DNA of 62,111 nucleotides from Alphaproteobacteria bacterium (lineage in GTDB: Bacteria; Pseudomonadota; Alphaproteobacteria; Micropepsales; Micropepsaceae): positions 1 through 62,111 of the forward strand of contig JAGWNK010000020.1 of NCBI GenBank assembly GCA_028871345.1, in the 5' to 3' direction. The notes beneath the pieces were generated by a model. It did no database searches and was not told where the DNA came from. It saw only the letters and a program-made list of their open reading frames with translations. Position 1 is the first letter of the stretch. Each line of letters opens with the position of its first letter. This document shows, one piece after another, positions 23,627 through 31,652 of the stretch. The translations under genes and the position numbers were made by a program.

Positions 23627-24460
23627 TCACGCCGTCCGCCTGCGGAACGTCCAATCCCAAATCGGATGACCGCCCCGTTCGCGGTCGCGGCCGCCTTCCA
23701 CAGCGGCAAACCATGCAACCGCGGCGCCGAGCAGAAGCCCCGCCGCGACAAGAAAGGCCTGCATCACAGCCGCCTGCCGCGCGCGATGAATCTCGTCGGC
23801 TGCTTCGCCGATGACACGCTCGGTGCGTGCCGCCGCGTCGTTGTCGGGAATGTCGGCATAGTTCCCCACCAGATGCGCCAGGTAATTGCGGTCCTCGGAA
23901 CCGATGCCGGATCGACCTTGGCTCTTCAGCAGGATGCGGGCAGCCTCCGCGCGCCGGTAGGCGATATCGTTTTCGGGCGCGCGCCGCGGCATCCGAAACA
24001 ATTCGTCGAGTTCCGATGCGATGATGGTCTCGCCGGCAACCGAACCCGGTGCGGAACCACCGGCCGGCACGGCGGTGCGTGAAATCACGGCGGCGCCCGC
24101 AACGGCGAGCACGGCGGTGACAAGCACCGCCAGTCCCCACATCACGATGCCGTTCATGCCGTCGCGGAATTCCAGTTCCGCCCCGACAACGGCGCGCAGC
24201 CGCATCCGACCGGCGACATAACCTCCGAAGCCGAAACTGGCGAGCGCCACGAAGACGAGATAGATGCCCGAGCACAGCCACAGCCACGGCGAGGAATCGC
24301 GCCAAGTGGGCGCAGTGGAGACGACAGACAGGCCGATCCCGGCTCCGAAAGCCAGCAACGTCATGGAAAGGCCGGCGGCGACAGCGGCACCGGCGATGAC
24401 CGCCGACCAACTGATCGCCGACTCGCGACCGTCGGCTGCCGGAACGCCTGCGGCGCTCAT
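23627..24460 (-). CDS. Polytopic membrane protein, unknown function
   Basis: A 277-residue protein. ISWSAVIAGAAVAAGLSMTLLAFGAGIGLS forms TM1, about three more TM segments follow (IYLVFVALASFGFGGYVAG, VMWGLAVLVTAVLAVAGAAV, then MQAFLVAAGLLLGAAVAWFAA near the end). A 70-residue charged loop lies before the last helix. This resembles a common alphaproteobacterial membrane family without known function. The start ATG 24460 overlaps the stop of a 24-codon micro-ORF (ATGA). Confidence 0.75.
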   Translation of the reverse strand: MSAAGVPAADGRESAISWSAVIAGAAVAAGLSMTLLAFGAGIGLSVVSTAPTWRDSSPWLWLCSGIYLVFVALASFGFGGYVAGRMRLRAVVGAELEFRDGMNGIVMWGLAVLVTAVLAVAGAAVISRTAVPAGGSAPGSVAGETIIASELDELFRMPRRAPENDIAYRRAEAARILLKSQGRSGIGSEDRNYLAHLVGNYADIPDNDAAARTERVIGEAADEIHRARQAAVMQAFLVAAGLLLGAAVAWFAAVEGGRDRERGGHPIWDWTFRRRTA

Positions 24461-24531
24461 CTCAGCCCCAGGAACGACAGGATCGCGAGGATGACCACGA
24501 TCAGGCCGACCAGATAAATCAAGCCGTTCAT
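24457..24531 (-). CDS. 24-residue membrane micro-protein
   Basis: This tiny gene encodes a single hydrophobic helix: it starts MNGLIYLVGLIVVILA and ends SFLGLR. GGAGGAA lies 7 nt upstream of its ATG, and its stop overlaps the next ATG by 4 nt. Similar one-helix proteins occur in alphaproteobacteria, to my knowledge unnamed. It may be a partner of the following membrane protein or a coupling leader. Confidence 0.65.
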   Translation of the reverse strand: MNGLIYLVGLIVVILAILSFLGLR

Positions 24532-24722
24532 GCGGAGGTTCCTCCACGCGTGGCAGGTCACGCACAACATGCGCTCAACGGGTCAATGTGACCGTCGGTT
24601 CCGGAGCCGAGATGGCCGGGTCATCCTTTCGGCCGTGATGGAGGCCGAGCCCGGGGGACAATCGGCGGTCAAATTGCGCCGGCGTTTTGCCGCCGCTCCT
24701 TCCACGGGCGTCGCATCAAAGA

Positions 24723-25529
24723 CTAGCCTTCGCCGGCCAGCCAATCGAACGAGGCGTCGGCGGCGATCGCCGGCAGCACCGGATCGAGCGCCTTGCGCAT
24801 CGAATCGACGAACAGGTAAGGCGGATTCACCACCAGCAGACCGGCAGCCGACAACCGCGCCTCGTCCCGATCACGCAAGGCGATATCCAGACGGACCGCC
24901 TTCTGCGCGCCCGCCGCCAGGACTTCGCCGCAGAACGCGTTCGCGGCGGCGGCGGATTTCACGGGGAACCAGATCAGATAGGTGCCGGTGGCAAAGCGGC
25001 GGAAGCCCGCGGCGAAAGCTTCCGCTGCCTGGGCGAATTCGTCGGGCGCCTCGTACGGTGGATCGATGAGGATCGCGCCCCGCCGCTCCGGCGGCGGCAG
25101 GAGCGCCGCAAGCCGCTTGTAGCCGTCGCCCTGCTCGGTCCGCGCATTGCGGTACGGCTCGAGCAATGCGGTCAGCGCCTCGTGTTCGCCGGGATGCTTC
25201 TCGACGGCCACGAGCCGGTCCTGCGGGCGCAACAGTCGCGCCGCGATGAGCGGCGACCCCGGATAGACGGGCCCCGCGACCAGGTCGAGATACGCATCCA
25301 ACAGCGCCGAAAGTCCTCGCAGCGAGCGGATGCGGGCGATCCCCGCCTCGGCTTCGCCCGTGCGGCGCGCTTGCGCACTTGCCAGATCGTAGGCGCCGCG
25401 CCCGGCATGGGTATCGATGACCGCAAAGGCAGCCTCTTTGCGCCGCAAGTGCAGCAAAACAGCAAGCAGCGCCAAGTGCTTGGCGATGTCGGCGAAATTC
25501 CCCGCATGGAAGGCGTGGCGGTAGTTCAT
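24723..25529 (-). CDS. rlmJ: 23S rRNA (adenine(2030)-N6)-methyltransferase
   Basis: A 268-residue SAM-dependent enzyme that methylates A2030 of 23S rRNA. It opens MNYRHAFHAGNFADIAKHL, the RlmJ hallmark. Motif I region is AVIDTHAGRGAYDL and the catalytic motif IV is LIDPPYE. Length is close to the usual 280. ATG 25529 is preferred; TTG 25535 is in frame. It is divergent from the symporter gene and monocistronic. Confidence 0.93.
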   Translation of the reverse strand: MNYRHAFHAGNFADIAKHLALLAVLLHLRRKEAAFAVIDTHAGRGAYDLASAQARRTGEAEAGIARIRSLRGLSALLDAYLDLVAGPVYPGSPLIAARLLRPQDRLVAVEKHPGEHEALTALLEPYRNARTEQGDGYKRLAALLPPPERRGAILIDPPYEAPDEFAQAAEAFAAGFRRFATGTYLIWFPVKSAAAANAFCGEVLAAGAQKAVRLDIALRDRDEARLSAAGLLVVNPPYLFVDSMRKALDPVLPAIAADASFDWLAGEG

Positions 25530-25633
25530 GCGCAAAGTCTAGCCATTGTCAGGCCCGGCGGCACGCGCTCGCGCGGCGGCGGGCCATTTGACAGACAACT
25601 TCGCGCTATGCGGGCGGCACAAAACACAGTAGG

Positions 25634-25650
25634 CATTTATAAGATAAATG
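25634..25650. promoter_or_regulatory. Palindromic operator upstream of the SSS symporter
   Basis: CATTTAT-AAG-ATAAATG is a perfect 7-bp inverted repeat, 41 bp before the symporter ATG. TATAAG inside it resembles a -10 element. It looks like a repressor site, perhaps GntR-like. It recalls the BioR box TTATAGATAA but has one extra central base, so I do not assign it to BioR. Confidence 0.4.
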
Positions 25651-25690
25651 ACTCGCACGACGCGGGCGCGGCAGGAGGGGCAAACGGGGC

Positions 25691-27274
25691 ATGCATCTGT
25701 CGCTGTTCGACATGGCTGTCGTGATCATCTACGCCGTGTCGGTGCTGGCCGTCGCCCAATACCTGCAACGGGGAAAGGCGCGATTCTCGGACGGCCCAGA
25801 AGAATATGCGCCGTTGCCGCGCGCCCTGCCCTGGTGGGCGATCGGTACTTCGCTGATCGCGGCGAACATCTCGGCCGAGCAGATCATCGGCATGTCGGGT
25901 TCGGCCTATGCGCTGGGCATCGCCATCGCCGCCTACGAGTTGCTTGCGGCCCTCGCGTTGTTGATCGTCGGCAAATTCTTCCTGCCCATCTACCTCAAGA
26001 ACAACATCTCGACCATGCCGGAATTCCTCAAGCGGCGGTACGGAACGCCGACGCAGGTGGTGATGGCGGTATTCTGGCTGGGGATATACGTGCTTGTGGC
26101 GCTGACCTCGACGATCTGGCTGGGGGCCATGGCGGTTCACACGGTCACGGGGCTGACGCTTGTCTCCAGCCTGATCCTGCTCGGTCTGTTCGCCGGGAAC
26201 TACGCGCTTTATGTCGGCCTCAGGGCCGCGGCATTCACCGATGTCCTGCAGGTGTCGATGCTCGTGCTGGGCGGCCTGGTGATCGCCGTCTTCGCGCTCG
26301 ACAAGATATCGGCCGCACATGGCGGTGCCGGCGGCCTCGACGGCCTGCTCGCCGGATTCGCGATTCTCACCAAGGAACTGCCCGAGCACTTTCATCTGAT
26401 CCTGGAGCCCGGCAATCCCTACTACAAATACGTTCCGGGCCTGTCCGTCCTGCTCGGCGGAATGTGGGTCATCAATCTTTCCTACTGGGGCTTCAACCAG
26501 TTCATCGTGCAGCGGGCGCTGGCGGCCAAGAGCATCCGTGAAGTGCAGAGCGGCGTGGTGCTCGCCGCCTTCCTGAAATTGCTGATGCCGGTGCTGGTCG
26601 TCCTGCCAGGCATCGCAGCCGCCGTGCTCGTCCCCCATCTTGAGCGCCCCGACCAGGCATATCCGAACCTCATGACCCTTCTGCCCAACGGTTTTCGCGG
26701 CTTCGTGTTCGTCGCGCTGGTGGCGGCGATCATCGCATCGATGGGATCGACGCTGAGCTCGATCGCCACGATCTTCACCAACGACGTGTACAAGGTGTTC
26801 CGCCCGACCGCGAGCAAGCGGTTGCTCGTGATCGTGGGCTACGTCGCCGCGATCGCCGCTCTCCTCGTCGCCATGGCAACCGCCGTACCGCTGCTGCGCG
26901 GCTGGGACCAGGCCTTTCAGTACATCCAGGAGTTCAACGGCTTCTTCACGCCCGGTATCGTCGTGATCTTCGTGCTGGGCATGTTCTGGAAGCGCGCCAC
27001 CCAGGCCGGCGCCCTGACCGCGGCGATCGGTTCGGCGCTGCTCTCCACCCTCTGCCGCGTGTTCCTGCCGCAGATTCCATTCATGAACCGCATCGGCTTT
27101 GTATTCCTTATCTGCCTCGGACTTGCGGTCGTGGTTTCGCTGATGCAGCGGCAGCGCCCCGAACTGTCGACGATCGAAGCCAGGGGCATCGACTACTCGA
27201 CAAGCACCACGTACAACGTTGCCAGCGCCGGCGTGATCGCGATCCTCGCCGCGCTCTATTACTTCTTGTGGTGA
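25691..27274 (+). CDS. Sodium:solute symporter (SSS family, SGLT-like)
   Basis: A 527-residue Na+-coupled transporter with about 13-14 TM segments. PWWAIGTSLIAANISAEQIIGMSGSAYALGI is the SSS core region and YWGFNQFIVQRALAAKS is typical of the sugar-transporting SGLT branch. A sugar substrate fits the nearby sugar genes but is not proven. GGAGGGGC precedes ATG 25691. The gene ends 5 nt before the convergent stop of the protease gene. A palindromic operator lies upstream. Confidence 0.88.
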   Translation: MHLSLFDMAVVIIYAVSVLAVAQYLQRGKARFSDGPEEYAPLPRALPWWAIGTSLIAANISAEQIIGMSGSAYALGIAIAAYELLAALALLIVGKFFLPIYLKNNISTMPEFLKRRYGTPTQVVMAVFWLGIYVLVALTSTIWLGAMAVHTVTGLTLVSSLILLGLFAGNYALYVGLRAAAFTDVLQVSMLVLGGLVIAVFALDKISAAHGGAGGLDGLLAGFAILTKELPEHFHLILEPGNPYYKYVPGLSVLLGGMWVINLSYWGFNQFIVQRALAAKSIREVQSGVVLAAFLKLLMPVLVVLPGIAAAVLVPHLERPDQAYPNLMTLLPNGFRGFVFVALVAAIIASMGSTLSSIATIFTNDVYKVFRPTASKRLLVIVGYVAAIAALLVAMATAVPLLRGWDQAFQYIQEFNGFFTPGIVVIFVLGMFWKRATQAGALTAAIGSALLSTLCRVFLPQIPFMNRIGFVFLICLGLAVVVSLMQRQRPELSTIEARGIDYSTSTTYNVASAGVIAILAALYYFLW

Positions 27275-27279
27275 GACCG

Positions 27280-28266
27280 TTAAGCGCGCTGCGCGATCCT
27301 TGTGCTCGCCAGATCGAACATCAACTCCTTGCGGCCGTAATCGATCGAAACCTGTTGGAACTGCCTCAGGAAGTTCATGCCGATGAGCAAGGCGGGATCA
27401 TTCAACAAATCCCACAGAGCGAATATCTGCAGGTCCGCGATCAGGAGCACGCAGCCCGAGAAGGTGAGCGGATTGAGCCGCACATTCCGCACTTCCGTGA
27501 GCTGACCGTTCATCTGACCGCCCGTCACTCCGGTGATCGGCAAGGTCCCGATGATGAAGTAGGCGGGATCGCGGTCCAGCAGGGCTTCGAGCAGTTTCGT
27601 GTTGCCGACGGAGATCTCGGCACCCGTATCGATGAACGTGGTCGTCGGAACGCCGTCGACGCGGCAATTCATCGAGCGCAAATGGCCCTGCGATCCCCGC
27701 AACTGCACTTTGACCTGGCTGGGCGGGATCAAGCCGGGGATTATCACGTGGCGCGGCTCCGTGATCACCAGCGCGTTGTGATGAAAATCGAACAGCACGC
27801 GGTAGCCGTCGATGGCGTCCAGTCCGAGATAGCCGTCGGCCTGCAGCAGAACTCGCGGCAGAACGGGCATCATGAGGTCGAAGCGACGGCCGGCGCCGAA
27901 GTTCAGATCATGCACCGTGACCGTCTGCGAGAGGAGGCTCTTGACGACGCCCTGCACCGTGACCGTGGGACCTCTGATCAGTCCGAGATAGGCAGCGACG
28001 TCGTCGGCGATGACGGAACGGTCTGCACCCGTATCCACCACAAAGCGGAACGGCCCCTTGCCGCCGATCGTCACCGAAACCGTGAGATGCTTGGCCGCAT
28101 CGTTCTCGGTAGCGATTCGCTGGGCGCTGGGATCCGTCTTCTGGCCGGGGGGAGACGGGGCGATGCTTTGCGCCAGGGCTCCTCCCGATGCCAGCGCCAG
28201 CGAAGCGCCGCTGTAGCCGAAGAATTTCCTGCGCGAGCATTTCTCGACCGGTACGATGGCGCACAT
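27280..28266 (-). CDS. Tat-exported retropepsin-like aspartic protease with two DTGA motifs
   Basis: A 328-residue protein. The leader SRRKFFGYSGASLALASGG carries a twin-arginine motif. Two aspartic protease half-domains follow: FRFVVDTGADRS (about residue 78) and TTFIDTGAEIS (about 210), each with a following hydrophobic loop (YLGLDAIDGYRVLFDF and LIGMNFLRQFQQVSIDY). Retropepsins normally dimerise one DTG each; here both are in one chain, as in pepsin. It should act in the periplasm on unknown substrates. It is downstream of the GH3 gene on the same strand, with 169 nt between. Confidence 0.8.
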   Translation of the reverse strand: MCAIVPVEKCSRRKFFGYSGASLALASGGALAQSIAPSPPGQKTDPSAQRIATENDAAKHLTVSVTIGGKGPFRFVVDTGADRSVIADDVAAYLGLIRGPTVTVQGVVKSLLSQTVTVHDLNFGAGRRFDLMMPVLPRVLLQADGYLGLDAIDGYRVLFDFHHNALVITEPRHVIIPGLIPPSQVKVQLRGSQGHLRSMNCRVDGVPTTTFIDTGAEISVGNTKLLEALLDRDPAYFIIGTLPITGVTGGQMNGQLTEVRNVRLNPLTFSGCVLLIADLQIFALWDLLNDPALLIGMNFLRQFQQVSIDYGRKELMFDLASTRIAQRA

Positions 28267-28301
28267 CTTGGCCTTCCGATCTCCGCGTCCGCGGCCTGCT
28301 T

Positions 28302-28340
28302 TGTCGAAAGTGTTTGTCTCACCTGTGTCGAAAGTTTGTC
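28302..28340. promoter_or_regulatory. Direct repeats upstream of the protease gene
   Basis: TGTCGAAAGT is present at 28302 and 28326, each followed by TTTGTC. The 24-bp spacing puts the copies on nearly the same DNA face. This is a candidate regulator site for the minus-strand protease gene; support is only the repeat itself. Confidence 0.25.
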
Positions 28341-28435
28341 ACAGCGTCTTCCCAAGCCCGGCGGCTGTCCAGCGGAAGTTTGCGGCCAGTTCGCAGCACG
28401 GCGCGGCGTTCACAACTCGGTGATCGGCGAGCGTA

Positions 28436-30730
28436 TTACCGCGCGTGATGCCTCGGCTTGCCCTTCACCTTGCGGGCCCGCGTCTTGTGCTTCACAACCG
28501 GTTTAACCACACGGCGGTGATGGGAAGAGACCGCGGCATGGACCGGCTTGGCGCGGGTGACCGCGGCATGGACCGGCTTGGTGCGGAGCTCAGGCCGTTC
28601 CCGGACCGGCGGTTGCTGGGGTTGCGGTGTGACGTCATAGGTGCGCGACGTGACGACAGCAGCCGCCTCGGGCAGCGCGCCGATGTTGCGCGGTGCGCCA
28701 TAGGTCAGTCCGTAGCCGTAGGAGAACAGGGGATAATAGGGTTCTGTGCCCACGTTCAGCGGCGTCTGATCGGGTGCGCGCGGCCAGGAGTAGGACAGCT
28801 TCCCGCGGAAATCGTAAGCGACCGAACCGTCCGCCCTGGAAAACAGAACATCCGAGACGCCCTCGCCTTCGGAGCCGGGCAGCCAGGCCGCCACGAAGGC
28901 GTTCGAGGCATTGACCTCGGGCGTCACGTAAAGCGGCCGGCCTGACAGGAATATCGAGACCACCGGGATGCCCTGCGCCTTCAGGTGGCGGAGCAGCGCA
29001 AGATTCTGTGCGTCGCGTCCGGAGAAATCGAGATCGGAAATGTCACCCGAACCTTCGGCGTAGGGTTGCTCGCCGAAGATGACAATGGCCACGTCCGGCC
29101 GGTCGGTGAAGGAGCCGTCGGGGCTCAGCGTGGCCGTACCACCTGCTGCCGCGACTTCGGCCTTGATCCCCTCGTAGATCGTCGAGGCATGCGGGAAATC
29201 GGCGCGCGTGTTGCCGTTGCCTTTCCAGGAGATCGTCCAGCCGCCGGTCTGCATGGAGATGTCGTCTGTGCCGCTGCCTGCCACCAGGATGTGGGCCCTG
29301 GGCGACAAGGGGAGCAGCCCGCCATCGTTCTTCAGCAGCACGAGTGATTCGCGCACCGCCTGGCGAGCAACCTCGCGGTGAGGGATCGAACCGAGAAGAT
29401 CCCAGCGGCCGGCATAGGGGCGCGAAGACGGCCGTCCTTCGGTCATGACCCCTGCGCGCAGCTTGACGCGCAGGATGCGCGACACAGCTTCATCGAGGCG
29501 CGCCATCGGAATCGTGCCCGCCTTCACCTCCGCCAGCGTGTTCGTGTAGAGCGCCTGCCAATCGTGCGAGATCATGAACATGTCCAGACCGGCATTCACT
29601 GCGATCGGGCAGTCCACGAGACTGCAGCCCGGAACCTGGGCATGACCGTTCCAGTCGCCGATGGCAAAGCCGTCGAAGCCGAGGCGTCCCACGAGCACGT
29701 CGGTGAGAAGCGCCTTGTTGCCGTGCATCTTCTGCCCGCGCCAGCTCGAATAGGAAACGATCACGGACTGCACGCCCGCCTTGATCGCCGCCTCGTAGGG
29801 CGGCGCGAAGATGTCGCGCAGCGCCTCTTCGCTGTAGAGCGTATCGCCCTGGTCGCGACCCTTGTCGGTGCCGCCGTCACCCAGAAAGTGCTTGGCGGTG
29901 GCGATGATGTGCCCGCCTTTGAGGAAATCGGGTGCGCCGGGCACGCCCTGCAAGCCTTCGACGATCGCGCCGGCATAGTCGGCGACGATCCGGGGGTCCT
30001 CCGAATAGCCCTCGTAAGTGCGCCCCCAGCGGTCGTCACGGGGCACGGTGAGACAAGGTGCGAACGTCCAGTCCTGACCCGTGATGCGGACTTCCTGGGC
30101 CGTGACCTCGCCGATCTTGCGCATCAGGTCGGGATCGCGCATGGCCCCAAGGCCGATGTTCTGCGGGAACAGCGTGGCGCCGATGAGGTTGTTGTTGCCG
30201 TGCACCGCGTCGATGCCCCAGATGATCGGAATGACGGGGCGTCCGGGGGCGACATTCACGGATGCGTCGTAATACTCGTCGGCGGTCTTCAACCATACCG
30301 GCGGCAGCGCCCGGTCGTTGTTGCCGGGTCCGTCGTCGCCGCCGACGAGGATCGATCCGATGTGGTACTGCCGAACCTGGTCAGGCGTGACCGCGTTGAG
30401 GTCCGCCTGGATGATCTGGCCGACCTTCTCCTCCACCGTCATTTGCGACAACAGGCGCGAGACCTCGGCCTCGATGGCCGGATCGCGGGCCACGCCGCTT
30501 GCCCCTTGCGGCCAGAGCTGCGGATGGATGTCGGTCGAGGTGCCGAAATCGATCGACGGCGCGCTGGGCACGACGGGCGCCACCACGGCGGGCTGCGCGG
30601 CCGGCGCCGGCGCGCCGCCGAGCAAACCCGAAATCTGGCTTGATGACGAGCAGGCGCCGAGGAGCGCCGTCGCTGCGACCAGCATGGTCAGTTCGAGCTT
30701 CTTGCGCGTCCGCTTCGCGACCGAGTTCAT
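28436..30730 (-). CDS. Glycoside hydrolase family 3 lipoprotein (beta-glucosidase/exo-glucanase type)
   Basis: A 764-residue enzyme. A lipoprotein signal ends ATALLGAC. GH3 N-domain: IIWGIDAVHGNNN and ATAKHFLGDGGTDKG; the nucleophile is the Asp of GFAIGDWNGH (about D359). The C-domain has ESLVLLKNDGGLLPLS and LDFSGRD. It should remove terminal beta-linked glucose or xylose from oligosaccharides in the periplasm. The last 70 residues are an unusual Lys/Arg/His-rich tail with a repeat. It follows the epimerase by 55 nt, probably one transcript with the sugar porter. Confidence 0.9.
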   Translation of the reverse strand: MNSVAKRTRKKLELTMLVAATALLGACSSSSQISGLLGGAPAPAAQPAVVAPVVPSAPSIDFGTSTDIHPQLWPQGASGVARDPAIEAEVSRLLSQMTVEEKVGQIIQADLNAVTPDQVRQYHIGSILVGGDDGPGNNDRALPPVWLKTADEYYDASVNVAPGRPVIPIIWGIDAVHGNNNLIGATLFPQNIGLGAMRDPDLMRKIGEVTAQEVRITGQDWTFAPCLTVPRDDRWGRTYEGYSEDPRIVADYAGAIVEGLQGVPGAPDFLKGGHIIATAKHFLGDGGTDKGRDQGDTLYSEEALRDIFAPPYEAAIKAGVQSVIVSYSSWRGQKMHGNKALLTDVLVGRLGFDGFAIGDWNGHAQVPGCSLVDCPIAVNAGLDMFMISHDWQALYTNTLAEVKAGTIPMARLDEAVSRILRVKLRAGVMTEGRPSSRPYAGRWDLLGSIPHREVARQAVRESLVLLKNDGGLLPLSPRAHILVAGSGTDDISMQTGGWTISWKGNGNTRADFPHASTIYEGIKAEVAAAGGTATLSPDGSFTDRPDVAIVIFGEQPYAEGSGDISDLDFSGRDAQNLALLRHLKAQGIPVVSIFLSGRPLYVTPEVNASNAFVAAWLPGSEGEGVSDVLFSRADGSVAYDFRGKLSYSWPRAPDQTPLNVGTEPYYPLFSYGYGLTYGAPRNIGALPEAAAVVTSRTYDVTPQPQQPPVRERPELRTKPVHAAVTRAKPVHAAVSSHHRRVVKPVVKHKTRARKVKGKPRHHAR
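28529..28585. repeat. Tandem 30-bp repeat inside the GH3 gene tail
   Basis: Two head-to-tail copies begin at 28531 and 28561 (GACCGCGGCATGGACC start). They encode the duplicated KPVHAAV units in the basic C-terminal tail. The near identity suggests recent duplication by slippage. Confidence 0.75.
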
Positions 30731-30785
30731 CGGCGGGTCTCCTGCCTGGCTGTCGGAATTCGGGTGAAAGTCGGCCGCGACCCGG

Positions 30786-31652
30786 TTACTTGCGGGCAAC
30801 GCCCAGGCGCATCTCGATCGAGAATGTCCCGCCCGGCGCCAAGGTGCGCGCGCCGGTGATCGCCGCGGCCTCCGGCCGGTTGAAGGCGTTCGGCATGGCG
30901 CTGACCGGCTCGGCGCAGAAGAAGGTGGCGCCGAAAGGAATGAACATATGGAAAAAGGTGCACGCGGGCGACGCCTCCAGCGACAGCTCGAGTCCGCTGT
31001 CAGGTTGCTCGATTCGAGCCGGGCCCCGCCAGCCGTCAAATGTGTTGTCGACGAAAGGCGCCTTGTCGACAAGAGCCCCGGCCATCAAATCCAACGGCGG
31101 GGTGCCCGCCACATATTCCGTGGGGATTTGCGTTGCGTCAGTCTTCCACATGCCTTTGACCGCCGACGTTACGCGGGTGGAGGCAGTGCGCGGAAAATAG
31201 GGGTGGAATCCGAGGCTCGTCGGCATCGGTCTTGCGTCCCGGCTGCGCAGGGTGAGCCGTACGCGCAGGCCACCTTCGTCGAGGGCGTACTCTTCCTCGG
31301 CCGAATAGCCCCAAGGCCATTCGTCGGGGCCATGATCGTAACCCAAGATGACCTGATCGCGGGAAAGTGACTCCACGCGCCACGGCAGCCTCCAGCCATG
31401 GCCGTGCAGCGAATGGGGATGGCTGCCGAAATTGCGGGGGATGTCGTAGGTGCGCCCTCCGAAATGCAACACGGCGTTCTCGATGCGATTGGCATAGGGC
31501 ACCAGCGGAAAGCAGCTCATCTCGCGCACATCGGTCACGCCCGGCTGGGCCGGGCGCAAGACATGCGTGCCGTCGACGGCAAACCGCGCGATGGCTCCGC
31601 CGATCTCCGGAGAGACGTCGAGCTCCAATCCGCCTCGGGCCAGGGTGATCAT
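30786..31652 (-). CDS. Aldose 1-epimerase (galactose mutarotase-like)
   Basis: A 288-residue enzyme interconverting alpha and beta anomers of sugars. Visible landmarks are FPLVPYANRIENAVLHFGG, HPHSLHGHGWRLPW with the catalytic His, and GFHPYF, all typical of the aldose epimerase fold. Its ATG overlaps the porter stop by 4 nt (31649-31652), so import and mutarotation are coupled. It could supply the anomer needed by a sugar dehydrogenase encoded elsewhere. Confidence 0.9.
   Translation of the reverse strand: MITLARGGLELDVSPEIGGAIARFAVDGTHVLRPAQPGVTDVREMSCFPLVPYANRIENAVLHFGGRTYDIPRNFGSHPHSLHGHGWRLPWRVESLSRDQVILGYDHGPDEWPWGYSAEEEYALDEGGLRVRLTLRSRDARPMPTSLGFHPYFPRTASTRVTSAVKGMWKTDATQIPTEYVAGTPPLDLMAGALVDKAPFVDNTFDGWRGPARIEQPDSGLELSLEASPACTFFHMFIPFGATFFCAEPVSAMPNAFNRPEAAAITGARTLAPGGTFSIEMRLGVARK

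Noticed and set aside
25634..25650. BioR box at the symporter promoter
   Set aside because: The palindrome has a 3-nt centre rather than 2 and is far from the biotin genes; kept only as a generic operator.
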